IMG/VR virus record: IMGVR_UViG_3300009168_000069
Location: 1-41,568 of that record
DNA length: 41,568 nt
From: a virus
Reading direction: 5' to 3' (one strand)
Numbering within the stretch: position 1 is the stretch's first letter; each line of letters opens with the position of its first letter. The notes below the pieces were generated by a model. The model was not told where the DNA came from. It worked only from the letters and a program-made list of their open reading frames with translations, and did no database searches. Position numbers and translations under genes: made by a program. Positions 17,649-24,173 of this stretch are shown in pieces.

Positions 17649-17897
17649 CTATTTGTTTTTAAATCCAATTCCTGTTGATGCAGAATCATCTGCATCATGA
17701 TCTATAACCTTAAAAGCATCCAAAACTTTTATTCCTAAAATCCAGCGTTCATCCCTTATAAACTGATCAGCCAGATCCTTGTCTATCTGAGTCCAATAGA
17801 ACCCTTGTGTTATTCTACGCCTTAACAGAGAATGACCTGATAAGAATAATCTAGTACATTCCTGTTTATTGGCTATAAAATCACCTCTTTTTAACAT
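17649..17897 (-). CDS. Hypothetical protein
   Basis: 82 residues, unrecognised. It holds a basic central segment (LLRRRITQGFYW) and an acidic C-terminal part (DHDADDSAS). Spacing to the Hsp20 start is 2 bases and it overlaps the previous gene by 17, so it is co-translated in the operon. Confidence 0.5.
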   Translation of the reverse strand: MLKRGDFIANKQECTRLFLSGHSLLRRRITQGFYWTQIDKDLADQFIRDERWILGIKVLDAFKVIDHDADDSASTGIGFKNK

Positions 17898-18165
17898 ATG
17901 TCTTCCCCTTCTGTATTGGTTTATGTTTCATACCTTTAGTATACTTTTCCCAGACTTCATCACTCACTTTAGATAGGTGAACAATTTGTCCTTTCAAATA
18001 TTGTGCCAGTTCTTTCTTAAGAATATTTCTGACAGCTCTGAAGTCTTCATAGTCCATATTACGGGGACGCATCCCTTTAAATATAGCCTTAAGGTCTTCT
18101 GCAGATACTTCAAATCTGCTTTCATCACTACGAATAAACATCCTACTTTCTTCAAACTTGTCCAT
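17881..18165 (-). CDS. Hypothetical protein
   Basis: 94 residues from MDKFEESRMF. An ATG at 18183 adds six residues but lengthens the overlap with the DUF5664 gene. Predicted helical, charged, with a basic C-terminus (HKPIQKGKTYVKKR). No family recognised. Confidence 0.5.
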   Translation of the reverse strand: MDKFEESRMFIRSDESRFEVSAEDLKAIFKGMRPRNMDYEDFRAVRNILKKELAQYLKGQIVHLSKVSDEVWEKYTKGMKHKPIQKGKTYVKKR

Positions 18166-18466
18166 GTTCTTTATGTTTTTCAAACCATAATAAAAATACT
18201 AAATTACACATTGCATGACTTAAATGGGATAAACCAGATTCACTATCATTTAGCTCTCCTTGTCTACTTGCAGACAAATGCCTCATAAGTGCTGCAAAAT
18301 ATCTATCTTCTGGATTTTCTAATTCTTTCCAAGACTCTGCTTTATAATGAGAAGCACCATAAGTTAATACTTTAACTAAGTCATCTAAACATTCCATAGG
18401 AACTAAATCCCACCTAAGTTTTACTGACTTAGTACCATCTAATCCATCATCTTTTAATCCCTTCAT
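18152..18466 (-). CDS. DUF5664 protein, dATP/dGTP diphosphohydrolase-like
   Basis: 104 residues. KLRWDLVPMECLDDLVKVL, YGASHYKAESWKEL, RYFAALMRHLSASRQGE and SGLSHLSHAMCNLVFLL are the hallmarks of DUF5664, a helical family annotated as dATP/dGTP diphosphohydrolase and related to MazG-like all-alpha NTP pyrophosphatases. A nucleotide-pool or modified-base role would follow, though substrate cannot be read from the sequence. The start is coupled to the upstream gene by ATGA. Confidence 0.5.
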   Translation of the reverse strand: MKGLKDDGLDGTKSVKLRWDLVPMECLDDLVKVLTYGASHYKAESWKELENPEDRYFAALMRHLSASRQGELNDSESGLSHLSHAMCNLVFLLWFEKHKEHGQV

Positions 18467-18936
18467 AATTCTAGGTAATCTTTTATTTTGTTTAAAATTG
18501 TAGGATCTTTTTCAATAACAGCTAAATACCAGTTGCATCTAGCACATAATAATCCACGTACTTTTCCTGTCTTATGACTATGATCAACATGTAGTCCTTT
18601 TTTATGAGGAGGATTACCACAGATATAACAAGTATTATTAGTTTTAGCTATAAGATCACAATGTTCCTTTAAAGATAAATTATACCTTCTTTTCAAATGA
18701 TTTTTAAAGTGAACTTCCTTATCTCGATCTAGATGTAATAAACTTCTTTTCTTTTGATACTCAGCACGTTGATTAATATGTTCTTGATCCCATTTCTTGT
18801 GGTATTCTCTAACTCTCTGTCTATATTCTGGATTACTATTAAGTAGTTGCTTGTCATAACAACTTCGACATAATCCCTTAGCATGTACTATCCTATCTGG
18901 ATGACACTTTGCAAATTTTCTACCCGCTTCTGCCAT
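18463..18936 (-). CDS. Endonuclease VII-family HNH protein
   Basis: 157 residues. An N-terminal zinc knuckle (CHPD, then CRSCYDKQ), a basic helical linker, then the Endonuclease_VII core: CYICGNPPHKKGLHVDHSHK, TGKVRGLLCARCNWYL. The family includes T4 gp49 Holliday-junction resolvase and many free-standing homing endonucleases. The extra zinc knuckle and isolated accessory position favour a homing nuclease. ATG/TAA overlap with the gene before it. Confidence 0.5.
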   Translation of the reverse strand: MAEAGRKFAKCHPDRIVHAKGLCRSCYDKQLLNSNPEYRQRVREYHKKWDQEHINQRAEYQKKRSLLHLDRDKEVHFKNHLKRRYNLSLKEHCDLIAKTNNTCYICGNPPHKKGLHVDHSHKTGKVRGLLCARCNWYLAVIEKDPTILNKIKDYLEL

Positions 18937-19358
18937 TACTTTCTATTTAATATAAGATGATGACCATACTCATCTACACCTTCGGTTGTACTAAATGCTA
19001 TAATCCTCTTAGCATGATCTCCTAATTTAAAATACCTATCCATTCCAGCCAGATCACTAAAAATTGGAATGTTCTTTTTCCAGGCTAATTTCATCTCCTC
19101 TTTAGTGCCTTTAGATTCCTCCCAACCTGGCGTTAAAAAAATAGCATCAGCTACTTCTATCCAGGGTTGACTATTATCAAAATAGTCATGATAATCCGTA
19201 TAGCCAAAGGTTATACCCATCAAAAGATCTATACAAGGTACAAATACACTATACCCCGCTTTTCGTACCTCCTCAGCAGTCTTCATCATTTTATGAACAT
19301 TTAAAAGATAATCTACTGCCATGTCATTTAATTTCCCCGCTACATAAACTCTCTTCAT
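18936..19358 (-). CDS. DUF4406-like, nucleoside 2-deoxyribosyltransferase-fold protein
   Basis: 140 residues. MKRVYVAGKLNDM at the start, DYLLNVHKMMKTAEEV, GYSVFVPCIDLL, and VADAIFLTPGWEESKGTKEE near the middle are the pattern of DUF4406 and the related nucleoside deoxyribosyltransferase fold (nucleotide-binding start strand, then LPGWE-S-G-EEM-A). A nucleotide salvage or sensing role is inferred. First gene after the promoter at 19380-19411. Confidence 0.5.
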   Translation of the reverse strand: MKRVYVAGKLNDMAVDYLLNVHKMMKTAEEVRKAGYSVFVPCIDLLMGITFGYTDYHDYFDNSQPWIEVADAIFLTPGWEESKGTKEEMKLAWKKNIPIFSDLAGMDRYFKLGDHAKRIIAFSTTEGVDEYGHHLILNRK

Positions 19359-19379
19359 ATAAACATTATTAATTCACCA

Positions 19380-19411
19380 CAAAGGTACAGCTACTTTTTA
19401 TAACTACCAAA
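19380..19411 (-). promoter_or_regulatory. Bacteroidota-type phage promoter
   Basis: Minus strand TTTG, 20-base spacer starting GTAGTTATAAAA, then TACCTTTG. The downstream ATG at 19358 is 22 bases away. A terminator (19441-19477) lies just upstream. Confidence 0.5.
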
Positions 19412-19440
19412 TATTTTGGCAACTATTTCTCAAAAATAAT

Positions 19441-19477
19441 TAAAAAAAATCCCCATAGATATTATTCTACAGGGATT
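19441..19477 (-). terminator. Intrinsic terminator of the micro-gene unit
   Basis: Minus strand: AATCCC and TAGA pair with TCTA and GGGATT around ATAATA, followed by TTTTTT. A second perfect hairpin (CCATAAGA with TCTTATGG, 19498-19519) lies upstream of it, after the small membrane gene. Confidence 0.5.
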
Positions 19478-19535
19478 AAACTCAGTACATGAGTCTGCCA
19501 TAAGAGGTCAATCTTATGGGGGGTTGGGGGAAACC

Positions 19536-19703
19536 TTATTTCTTGCTATCTTCAGATTGAATCACCAGGGCAAGTATTCCCATGGCAATAAACTGCAGGA
19601 CTATACCCGGCCAGATCTGTATTAATCCAAAGATAAATGACAACGCTCCAAGTCCGAAGGGATACCAGGGACTACGTGCAACTTTTAAAAGAAATTCTTT
19701 CAT
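19536..19703 (-). CDS. Small membrane protein, 55 residues
   Basis: Starts MKEFLLKVARSPWYPFGLGA, followed by hydrophobic segments SFIFGLIQI and GIVLQFIAMGILALVI and a charged tail (QSEDSKK). It probably forms one or two transmembrane helices with the charged end in the cytoplasm. Placed between micro-ORFs and a terminator. Function unknown. A holin-like or host-membrane role is possible, without further evidence. Confidence 0.5.
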   Translation of the reverse strand: MKEFLLKVARSPWYPFGLGALSFIFGLIQIWPGIVLQFIAMGILALVIQSEDSKK

Positions 19704-19773
19704 ATATATAACTATATTAACTATTACTTACTTACAGAAATCCCCTGTGAGCTGACTTTTTATCAGCATTCCT

Positions 19774-19827
19774 TTATAACCTTACAAGCAACTTTCCTAT
19801 GCCGTACGATACTTTTATTACACCCAT
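19774..19827 (-). CDS. Micro-ORF, 17 residues (tentative)
   Basis: MGVIKVSYGIGKLLVRL, whose ATG overlaps the stop of the preceding 22-residue ORF. It is too short for statistics. The only support is the overlap and its place in a leader behind a promoter. Confidence 0.5.
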   Translation of the reverse strand: MGVIKVSYGIGKLLVRL

Positions 19828-19886
19828 CCCCCTGGCTTTACCTGCCTTTTACGGGGGTCATAGTAATTACTTACCTGAAATTGCAT
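19818..19886 (-). CDS. Micro-ORF, 22 residues (tentative)
   Basis: MQFQVSNYYDPRKRQVKPGG and two more residues, basic. It is the first start codon after the promoter at 19918-19949. Together with the next micro-ORFs it could be a leader peptide or a set of host-directed peptides. Confidence 0.5.
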   Translation of the reverse strand: MQFQVSNYYDPRKRQVKPGGWV

Positions 19887-19917
19887 TTTTACACAAGGTT
19901 CTGTCCTTAAAACTTTG

Positions 19918-19949
19918 CAAATATAAATACTTATTTTAACATTTCCAAA
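19918..19949 (-). promoter_or_regulatory. Bacteroidota-type phage promoter
   Basis: Minus strand TTTG, 20-base spacer starting GAAATGTTAAAA, then TATATTTG followed by C. Nearly the same spacer start as the promoter at 17246-17277. Confidence 0.5.
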
Positions 19950-19989
19950 TAATTCTACTAAAATAATCTAATAATTTTTATTAGATCAA

Positions 19990-20211
19990 TCAAAGTAGAT
20001 TATTGTTACTAAATTCCAGATTATAACCTCCTGTACTACATGTTATTGTTGGATATATCCAGGGATAATATACCGGCTCATCAGAGGATTCAATACTATA
20101 TTTTTCATAATCCTCTCCCAACATCTTCTTTAAATTCTTCAGGAGTCCTACTAAAGGAATCCTTCCTAAAACTTTGATAACCTTGTTATCAGTGTCAATC
20201 TGTATCTTCAT
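19990..20211 (-). CDS. Hypothetical protein
   Basis: 73 residues from the ATG at 20211 (MKIQIDTDNKVIKVLGRIPL). A TTG three codons upstream is less likely. Contains a basic stretch (LLKNLKKMLGEDYEKY) and an aromatic end (YYPWIYPTITC). The start overlaps the stop region of the zinc-ribbon gene. No family recognised. Confidence 0.5.
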   Translation of the reverse strand: MKIQIDTDNKVIKVLGRIPLVGLLKNLKKMLGEDYEKYSIESSDEPVYYPWIYPTITCSTGGYNLEFSNNNLL

Positions 20212-20314
20212 CTTTAACAATATTAACTTTCTTACAATTAGGGCAGGCTAACGCACCTTCCCCCCACTCAACTATTACCTCCCTGCAATCAGGGCAAATT
20301 ACTACATCACTCAT
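20195..20314 (-). CDS. Mini zinc-ribbon protein, 39 residues
   Basis: MSDVVICPDCREVIVEW, then CPNC: two CxxC knuckles 17 residues apart make a minimal zinc ribbon. Coupled by ATGA overlap with the membrane gene before it and overlapping the next start by 17 bases, so it is surely within a translated chain. Confidence 0.5.
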   Translation of the reverse strand: MSDVVICPDCREVIVEWGEGALACPNCKKVNIVKDEDTD

Positions 20315-20454
20315 CTTCTCATAAAATAATCATAGTCATCCTCTATCTCATCATCATCATCCTCATCTTTTCTACTAATTATCCCTAGTAGATATAATAT
20401 ACCTACCGCCATCACAACTGCACAGAATCCTGCTACTACTAAAACTATCATCAT
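20311..20454 (-). CDS. Small membrane protein with acidic tail, 47 residues
   Basis: One transmembrane helix (IVLVVAGFCAVVMAVGILYL), then SRKDEDDDDEIEDDYDY, a strikingly acidic tail likely in the cytoplasm. ATGA overlaps on both sides. Function unknown. Confidence 0.5.
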   Translation of the reverse strand: MMIVLVVAGFCAVVMAVGILYLLGIISRKDEDDDDEIEDDYDYFMRR

Positions 20455-20816
20455 ATCTTATAAAATATTATCTTACCTGATTCAGACCAGATCTTCGATG
20501 CCTCTATGCTCCAGATCGAACTATCGTCCGATGCCATTAAACAATCGTTGACCGACTTAAGCAAATTATCCAAGTCAGGACGACACTGATGTGGCTTGCT
20601 TAACATAAGCTTGCGTTTCCTCTCACTCCAGCTTGCAGGCATAGGCATTAAAAACTCCACCCTATACTTATCTCCCAGCTTAAACTTCTTACTCTTAGCT
20701 AGCTTAAGTAAACTATCCTTAAACCTAAAATAACCTACTACACAAGGTCTCTTAGACCAGATGTCTCTGCGAGTCATCCTTGGTTTAGCTACCGGAATAA
20801 TCTTAAATTCAGTCAT
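20451..20816 (-). CDS. rusA: RusA-family Holliday junction resolvase
   Basis: 121 residues from the ATG at 20816 (MTEFKIIPVAKPRMTRRD). A GTG nine bases upstream is an alternative. KPRMTRRD near the start and CRPDLDNLLKSVNDCL with DDSSIW are the RusA signature: the Asp residues of RPDLDN and the later DD coordinate the catalytic metal. It resolves four-way junctions during recombination-dependent replication or before packaging. Flanked by micro membrane genes joined by overlaps. Confidence 0.5.
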   Translation of the reverse strand: MTEFKIIPVAKPRMTRRDIWSKRPCVVGYFRFKDSLLKLAKSKKFKLGDKYRVEFLMPMPASWSERKRKLMLSKPHQCRPDLDNLLKSVNDCLMASDDSSIWSIEASKIWSESGKIIFYKI

Positions 20817-20895
20817 TATTTGCACATAATGCTACAGCCAACAGTACAACCACTATAGCTACTATTATAATTATTACAGTCTTCATAGTCATCAT
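20809..20895 (-). CDS. Tiny single-helix membrane protein, 28 residues
   Basis: MMTMKTVIIIIVAIVVVLLA then a short polar end (CANND). One transmembrane helix, ATGA-coupled to the gene before it and overlapping the RusA start, so it is likely translated. Confidence 0.5.
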   Translation of the reverse strand: MMTMKTVIIIIVAIVVVLLAVALCANND

Positions 20896-21173
20896 ATCAT
20901 CTTAGTTTTAAAAGCTACATAGAATGTCTCCAATTTAGTCTTAGCCTTCTTATTACTAGCTACAACTAAATTTCTACCATTGAAAGTTAACCATAAGGCA
21001 TCTCCTATATCAGGATCTACTTTCCTGGCCTTCTCTATAAAAGTATCTACCTTTTCATTGATCTCCTGTTCAAATTCCTTAAAGGCTGCTTCATCTAGTT
21101 CAATGAACAAAGTATTAGTCTCTACTTTATCCCAGGGTAATACCCCCATAATCTCCTCCAGTTTACTTAACAT
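20892..21173 (-). CDS. Hypothetical protein, paralog A
   Basis: 93 residues. FIELDEAAFKEFEQEINEKV, VDPDIGDALWLTFNG and a C-terminal FYVAFKTKMI align with the protein at 21452-21727 (FIELDGEKYDEL, VPDIGG, MYVAFKAKVK), so the two are diverged copies. Helical front and beta end. No known family. It overlaps the preceding gene by 11 bases. Confidence 0.5.
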   Translation of the reverse strand: MLSKLEEIMGVLPWDKVETNTLFIELDEAAFKEFEQEINEKVDTFIEKARKVDPDIGDALWLTFNGRNLVVASNKKAKTKLETFYVAFKTKMI

Positions 21174-21384
21174 ATACTAACTCTTTTAACTTCTTAATCT
21201 TATCCCTCATCTTCTGACCTTTTTTAACTACATCATCAGGAGTCTGTATATTATGTGTCCGGAGAAATGCAGCTCCTTTATTAACTTCTTCTCCCAGGAA
21301 TTTTATATACTCATCTTGAGCCCTTATAACCTTCCTAAATAGTTTCTCCCATTCCTCATGTATATCTCCACTACCTATATTCAT
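21163..21384 (-). CDS. Hypothetical helical protein
   Basis: 73 residues, almost wholly helical and charged (EEWEKLFRKVIRAQDEYIKF; MRDKIKKLKELVYVK). It sits between two paralogous genes and has its own promoter (21399-21430). Confidence 0.5.
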   Translation of the reverse strand: MNIGSGDIHEEWEKLFRKVIRAQDEYIKFLGEEVNKGAAFLRTHNIQTPDDVVKKGQKMRDKIKKLKELVYVK

Positions 21385-21398
21385 AATTGATATTTTTG

Positions 21399-21430
21399 CA
21401 AAGGTATGAACTATATAATTCCTATTACAA
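21399..21430 (-). promoter_or_regulatory. Bacteroidota-type promoter
   Basis: Minus strand TTG, a 21-base spacer, then TACCTTTG followed by C. The gene start at 21384 is 15 bases downstream. Confidence 0.5.
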
Positions 21431-21451
21431 TAAGTGCCGTAGTTATTGTTG

Positions 21452-21727
21452 TCATTTTACCTTAGCTTTAAATGCTACATACATGTCTTCCTTACTAGTC
21501 TTAGGATCCTTACTATAAGTAATATATACAGTATACCCCTTGTGACTAACCCTGGTACATCCTCCTATATCAGGAACTACCTGAGCCCCTAAAACAGTTA
21601 TCGCCTTTGTCTCTGCCTCCTTAAGTAATTCATCATATTTCTCGCCATCCAACTCTATAAAGATATTACCTCCCAGAATCTTCTCTGGTTTAAACATTGC
21701 TATCAACTCATCTATACTCTCCCACAT
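21452..21727 (-). CDS. Hypothetical protein, paralog B
   Basis: 91 residues from MWESIDELIA at 21727. Longer in-frame starts fall inside the promoter at 21742-21773 and are rejected. FIELDGEKYDEL, VPDIGG and MYVAFKAKVK match the gene at 20892-21173. Probably an early gene at the start of the leftward arm. No family recognised. Confidence 0.5.
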   Translation of the reverse strand: MWESIDELIAMFKPEKILGGNIFIELDGEKYDELLKEAETKAITVLGAQVVPDIGGCTRVSHKGYTVYITYSKDPKTSKEDMYVAFKAKVK

Positions 21728-21741
21728 ACTTAATTTTTCTG

Positions 21742-21773
21742 CAAAGTTATAAACTATATTTGACATTACCAAA
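21742..21773 (-). promoter_or_regulatory. First promoter of the leftward arm
   Basis: Minus strand TTTG, a 20-base spacer starting GTAATGTCAAA, then TAACTTTG and C. It decides the start of the downstream gene (21727). Confidence 0.5.
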
Positions 21774-21866
21774 TATTTTACCAATTATTTTACTATAATA
21801 TAACCCCCCCTACTTTTATAGAATAGAAGATAGCCCCCGTATGCCTTAATTAACTTTTTAAGATAC

Positions 21867-21960
21867 TTACCGAGTGTGAGTATATATGTATTAGTGAACT
21901 TTTCAAGGTACTTATCGAGTGTGAGTTCCTTAAAATATTGATAGGGGTATCGAGTGTGAG
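21867..21960. repeat. Three copies of CTCACACTCG at the transcription divergence
   Basis: Minus-strand copies at 21951-21960, 21916-21925 and 21871-21880. The second and third extend to a 29-base imperfect repeat (CTCACACTCG, then TAAGTA, CTT and AAAAGTT with a few mismatches). The first shares about 13 bases. A fourth copy with one mismatch lies at 22534-22543 (CTCACACTCT on the plus strand). Spacing of 35 and 45 bases suggests protein-binding sites or iterons. Bases 21968-22062 hold no gene and no clear promoter match. Confidence 0.5.
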
Positions 21961-22062
21961 GTTCCAATCCAAGACACCCCGCCCTTATAAAGTGTTTGGG
22001 GATATGACCCGTAGTAGGGAATACAGTCTCTTTTAGTTCAATTAATTTCTAAATTTATTGCT

Positions 22063-22416
22063 ATGAATTTCTTAACGTACAAACCAGACTCAGCTACTAA
22101 GGTAACTGGATTTTCGTGGAGAATTGATGACTATCTTGGTATAGGACCTTCTCCTTCGGGTATAGGTACAGTACACAACTGGGCAGTTACTAAGCTTGAG
22201 AAAGCCACAGGAGCTGAGATCAGTTCAGGTAAGAAGCTTACTATGACTGAAGGCAATCTGGCTCTTGGTCCTGAAACTCTGCAGGTAGATCCTGATACAG
22301 GGATACTTGATGAGTCAGTCAACAAACTGCAGAGAGTCAATCCCAACGGTGAGCAGAATTATATTGTTCCTGTCGGTATGAGAGCTCCTAAACTGGGTGC
22401 TGAGTACAACTTTTAA
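22063..22416 (+). CDS. Solitary hypothetical protein, first gene of the rightward arm
   Basis: 117 residues, starting MNFLTYKPDSATKVTGFSWR, Gly/Pro-containing and soluble, ending APKLGAEYNF. No motif recognised. The DNA is visibly richer in G and C than its neighbours. It is followed at once by a hairpin terminator and then an almost gene-free 190 bases, so it forms its own transcription unit. An abundant early or virion-injected protein would fit, as inference only. Confidence 0.5.
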   Translation: MNFLTYKPDSATKVTGFSWRIDDYLGIGPSPSGIGTVHNWAVTKLEKATGAEISSGKKLTMTEGNLALGPETLQVDPDTGILDESVNKLQRVNPNGEQNYIVPVGMRAPKLGAEYNF

Positions 22417-22432
22417 CGGTGCTGGCAGAGTG

Positions 22433-22467
22433 AAAGAGTGTTCGGATAGTCTGGACACTCTTTTCAT
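22433..22467 (+). terminator. Intrinsic terminator after the 117-residue gene
   Basis: AAAGAGTGTTC pairs with GGACACTCTTT (one wobble) and is followed by TCATC. The motif ACACTCTTTTCATC recurs at 22537-22550 beside a weaker GAGT/ACTC hairpin. Bases 22468-22582 show no gene. Confidence 0.5.
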
Positions 22468-22582
22468 CAACTTATTCATCTAATCATAGCTCTGAACCAT
22501 CATAACTAATTGATTATCAAGAGTACGGAACTCCTCACACTCTTTTCATCTATCTATCAACAAATGCAAGCACATACATATA

Positions 22583-22601
22583 TAATAATATAACTAAATC
22601 C
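22583..22601 (+). repeat. Leader repeat, copy 1
   Basis: TAATAATATAACTAAATCC, repeated exactly at 24940-24958 before another small gene. Related bases (ATTAAATCCTTA) precede the gene at 22806 and occur at about 23269 in the structured RNA region. Confidence 0.5.
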
Positions 22602-22610
22602 TTATATATT

Positions 22611-22793
22611 ATGAAAGAGTGTAGCTTCTGTCATGGTACAGGTAAGTCAAGATATTTTGATTATGTACTTTGTTATAAAACTTGCCCCGGTAAAGAATGT
22701 CATAAAGGCTTTGATTGCGAAATTGCAGGAGGCATAGATATTTGTCCTGAATGTAAAGGTCTTGGATCAGTAATTGTAAAGATAACTAATTAA
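22611..22793 (+). CDS. Small DnaJ-type zinc-finger protein
   Basis: 60 residues with CSFCHGTG at the start and CPECKGLG near the end, the CxxCxGxG knuckles of the DnaJ central domain, plus CPGKECHKGFDC between them. As a stand-alone mini-protein it may bind host chaperones or nucleic acid. Preceded by the repeated leader. Confidence 0.5.
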   Translation: MKECSFCHGTGKSRYFDYVLCYKTCPGKECHKGFDCEIAGGIDICPECKGLGSVIVKITN

Positions 22794-22805
22794 ATCCTTA
22801 ATATC

Positions 22806-23021
22806 ATGAAAATTCAAAAGATTGTATCTCAACACAGACGTGACTTCACAGCTATTTATGAATGTGAACACTGTGGACATACACAAGAAGGTGATGGATA
22901 TGATGATTCATACTTCCATCAAACTGTTATACCTGGTAAGGTTTGCCCCGAATGTGGGAAGAAGGCAGCTGATGATTACAGACCTTTAGCTACTAAATAC
23001 CCAGATAGTGTAACAATATAG
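22806..23021 (+). CDS. Small zinc-ribbon protein
   Basis: 71 residues with CEHCGHTQEG and CPECGKKA, two CxxC knuckles about 30 residues apart. Typical of small phage zinc ribbons. Last gene before the large gene-free region. Confidence 0.5.
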   Translation: MKIQKIVSQHRRDFTAIYECEHCGHTQEGDGYDDSYFHQTVIPGKVCPECGKKAADDYRPLATKYPDSVTI

Positions 23022-23596
23022 CTATGATAACAATTCAGATGATTGGTCTCACGAATTTTAATTAGTGCATGTGCACAAGGAGGTTATGATGCGTTGAGTA
23101 ACGTATGTTATTTTACTACATGTATCGCTAAGCACCAGCGACTATAAGATTGAGTGCTAATCTTGTCACCGTTCAATAGACTTACTTAGCAATGAATGGA
23201 GAGACTGTTAGTGGCGGTACTGACCTCTTTGAAGCCCACAAAAGTCTGGGCAATATGTATTTGTATTAGTTAAATCCTTGCCTTATTCATAAGGGAATAA
23301 GCTCATTACAGGTAGGTAAAGCCTGTTATTAATATTCACACCTAATGCACTAATTAGTGTGAGGGTGATGATATAATGCATGGAGACTCATAAAGTCAGA
23401 ATCAACTGGTGATAGCATATCAAAGTGCATTGGCAGCTAAGATAAATATAACTAGTCTTTGGGGATAGATAGACATTAAACACTTCCATTCTTAGCCTTC
23501 ATATGCGAAAGCATCTGTCGTATAGTATTATTAAACTAATTGTGCAACTCTGACTTGATAACCAGAGTAATAATAAATAATTAAAATTATATTATT
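23022..23596 (+). ncRNA. Candidate large structured non-coding RNA (about 520 bases)
   Basis: No plausible gene on either strand over 575 bases, but dense helices. Hairpins: 23126-23140 (CGCT/AGCG), 23146-23164 (AAGATT/AATCTT), 23234-23251 (GCCCA/TGGGC), 23282-23301 (CTTATTC/GAATAAG), 23308-23326 (ACAGG/CCTGT), 23336-23362 (ten pairs, one bulge), 23436-23442 with 23490-23496 (GCTAAGA/TCTTAGC), 23503-23514 (ATGC-GAAA-GCAT, a GNRA loop), 23547-23568 (ACTCTG/CAGAGT). Kissing loops: AGCAC (23131-23135) with GTGCT (23154-23158), and loop GCACTA (23347-23352) with TAGTGC (23063-23068). TGCACAA (23072-23078) pairs with TTGTGCA (23540-23546) to close the whole. Size and style recall ROOL/GOLLD-type phage RNAs, but the class is unproven. 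Confidence 0.5.
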
Positions 23597-23794
23597 ATGA
23601 AAAAATTACTTACTAGACCTAATTTCTTTCTCTGGTCATTTGGTTTAATTGTAGCAATAATTCCTTGGGGTAAATTAATATCCGACCCTTGGATCTGGTT
23701 TCAATGGTTTGGATTAGCAGTAGCTGTATACAATTTGATTTTAATTATTGTATATAGAAATAAATATAATATGTTTGATATACTTGATGAATAA
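23597..23794 (+). CDS. Small two-helix membrane protein
   Basis: 65 residues: FFLWSFGLIVAIIPWGKLI and WFQWFGLAVAVYNLILIIVY are two transmembrane helices, with a short basic N-terminus. AT-rich leader directly before the ATG. Unknown function. It lies between the structured RNA and a lipoprotein. Confidence 0.5.
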   Translation: MKKLLTRPNFFLWSFGLIVAIIPWGKLISDPWIWFQWFGLAVAVYNLILIIVYRNKYNMFDILDE

Positions 23795-23820
23795 GTTTTT
23801 AAATAAATAAAATTACTTTA

Positions 23821-24144
23821 ATGAAAAAATCAACATTCTTAGCTATTCTTATGATAGCTGTTTGTATCACAACTGGTATGCTGATTGGATGCCAGAGTAA
23901 ATCCTCACAACTTGCTGAGTTAAAACAGGTAACTGTTGAGAAGACTAAGCTTGTAAATACAATTATGGTAGCAGATCAGATGAATCTGTTCAAAGTTGTA
24001 TATGATACTTATTCAGGTGTGTTTGTAGATACACTATATGCGGATAGATGTAAATTTGGCAAGGAAGAAGCAGACTTCTACATAAGAGATGAAATCAAGA
24101 CGCATTATAAATTTACAGGCTCATTTGTTATAATTGCATATTAA
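23821..24144 (+). CDS. Lipoprotein
   Basis: 107 residues. Signal MKKSTFLAILMIAVCITTGM followed by the lipobox LIGC at about 21-24, so Cys24 should be lipidated. The mature part (QSKSSQLAELKQVTVEKTKL) is helical at first, then beta. It will be anchored in the inner or outer membrane of the host. Phage lipoproteins often block superinfection at the envelope. That role is inference here. Confidence 0.5.
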   Translation: MKKSTFLAILMIAVCITTGMLIGCQSKSSQLAELKQVTVEKTKLVNTIMVADQMNLFKVVYDTYSGVFVDTLYADRCKFGKEEADFYIRDEIKTHYKFTGSFVIIAY

Positions 24145-24173
24145 TCAGAGTTTTAACCATTAAAAATTATATT

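Noticed and set aside
21411-21455. 14-codon frame MTTITTALIVIGII coupled to the paralog B stop
   Set aside because: Overlaps the promoter at 21399-21430 and is too short to support. It may be real but evidence is only the ATGA overlap.
21785-21967. 60-codon minus-strand frame over the CTCACACTCG repeats
   Set aside because: It begins at TTG with no ATG available and its repeats arise from the DNA repeats. The region is better explained as a regulatory or origin array.
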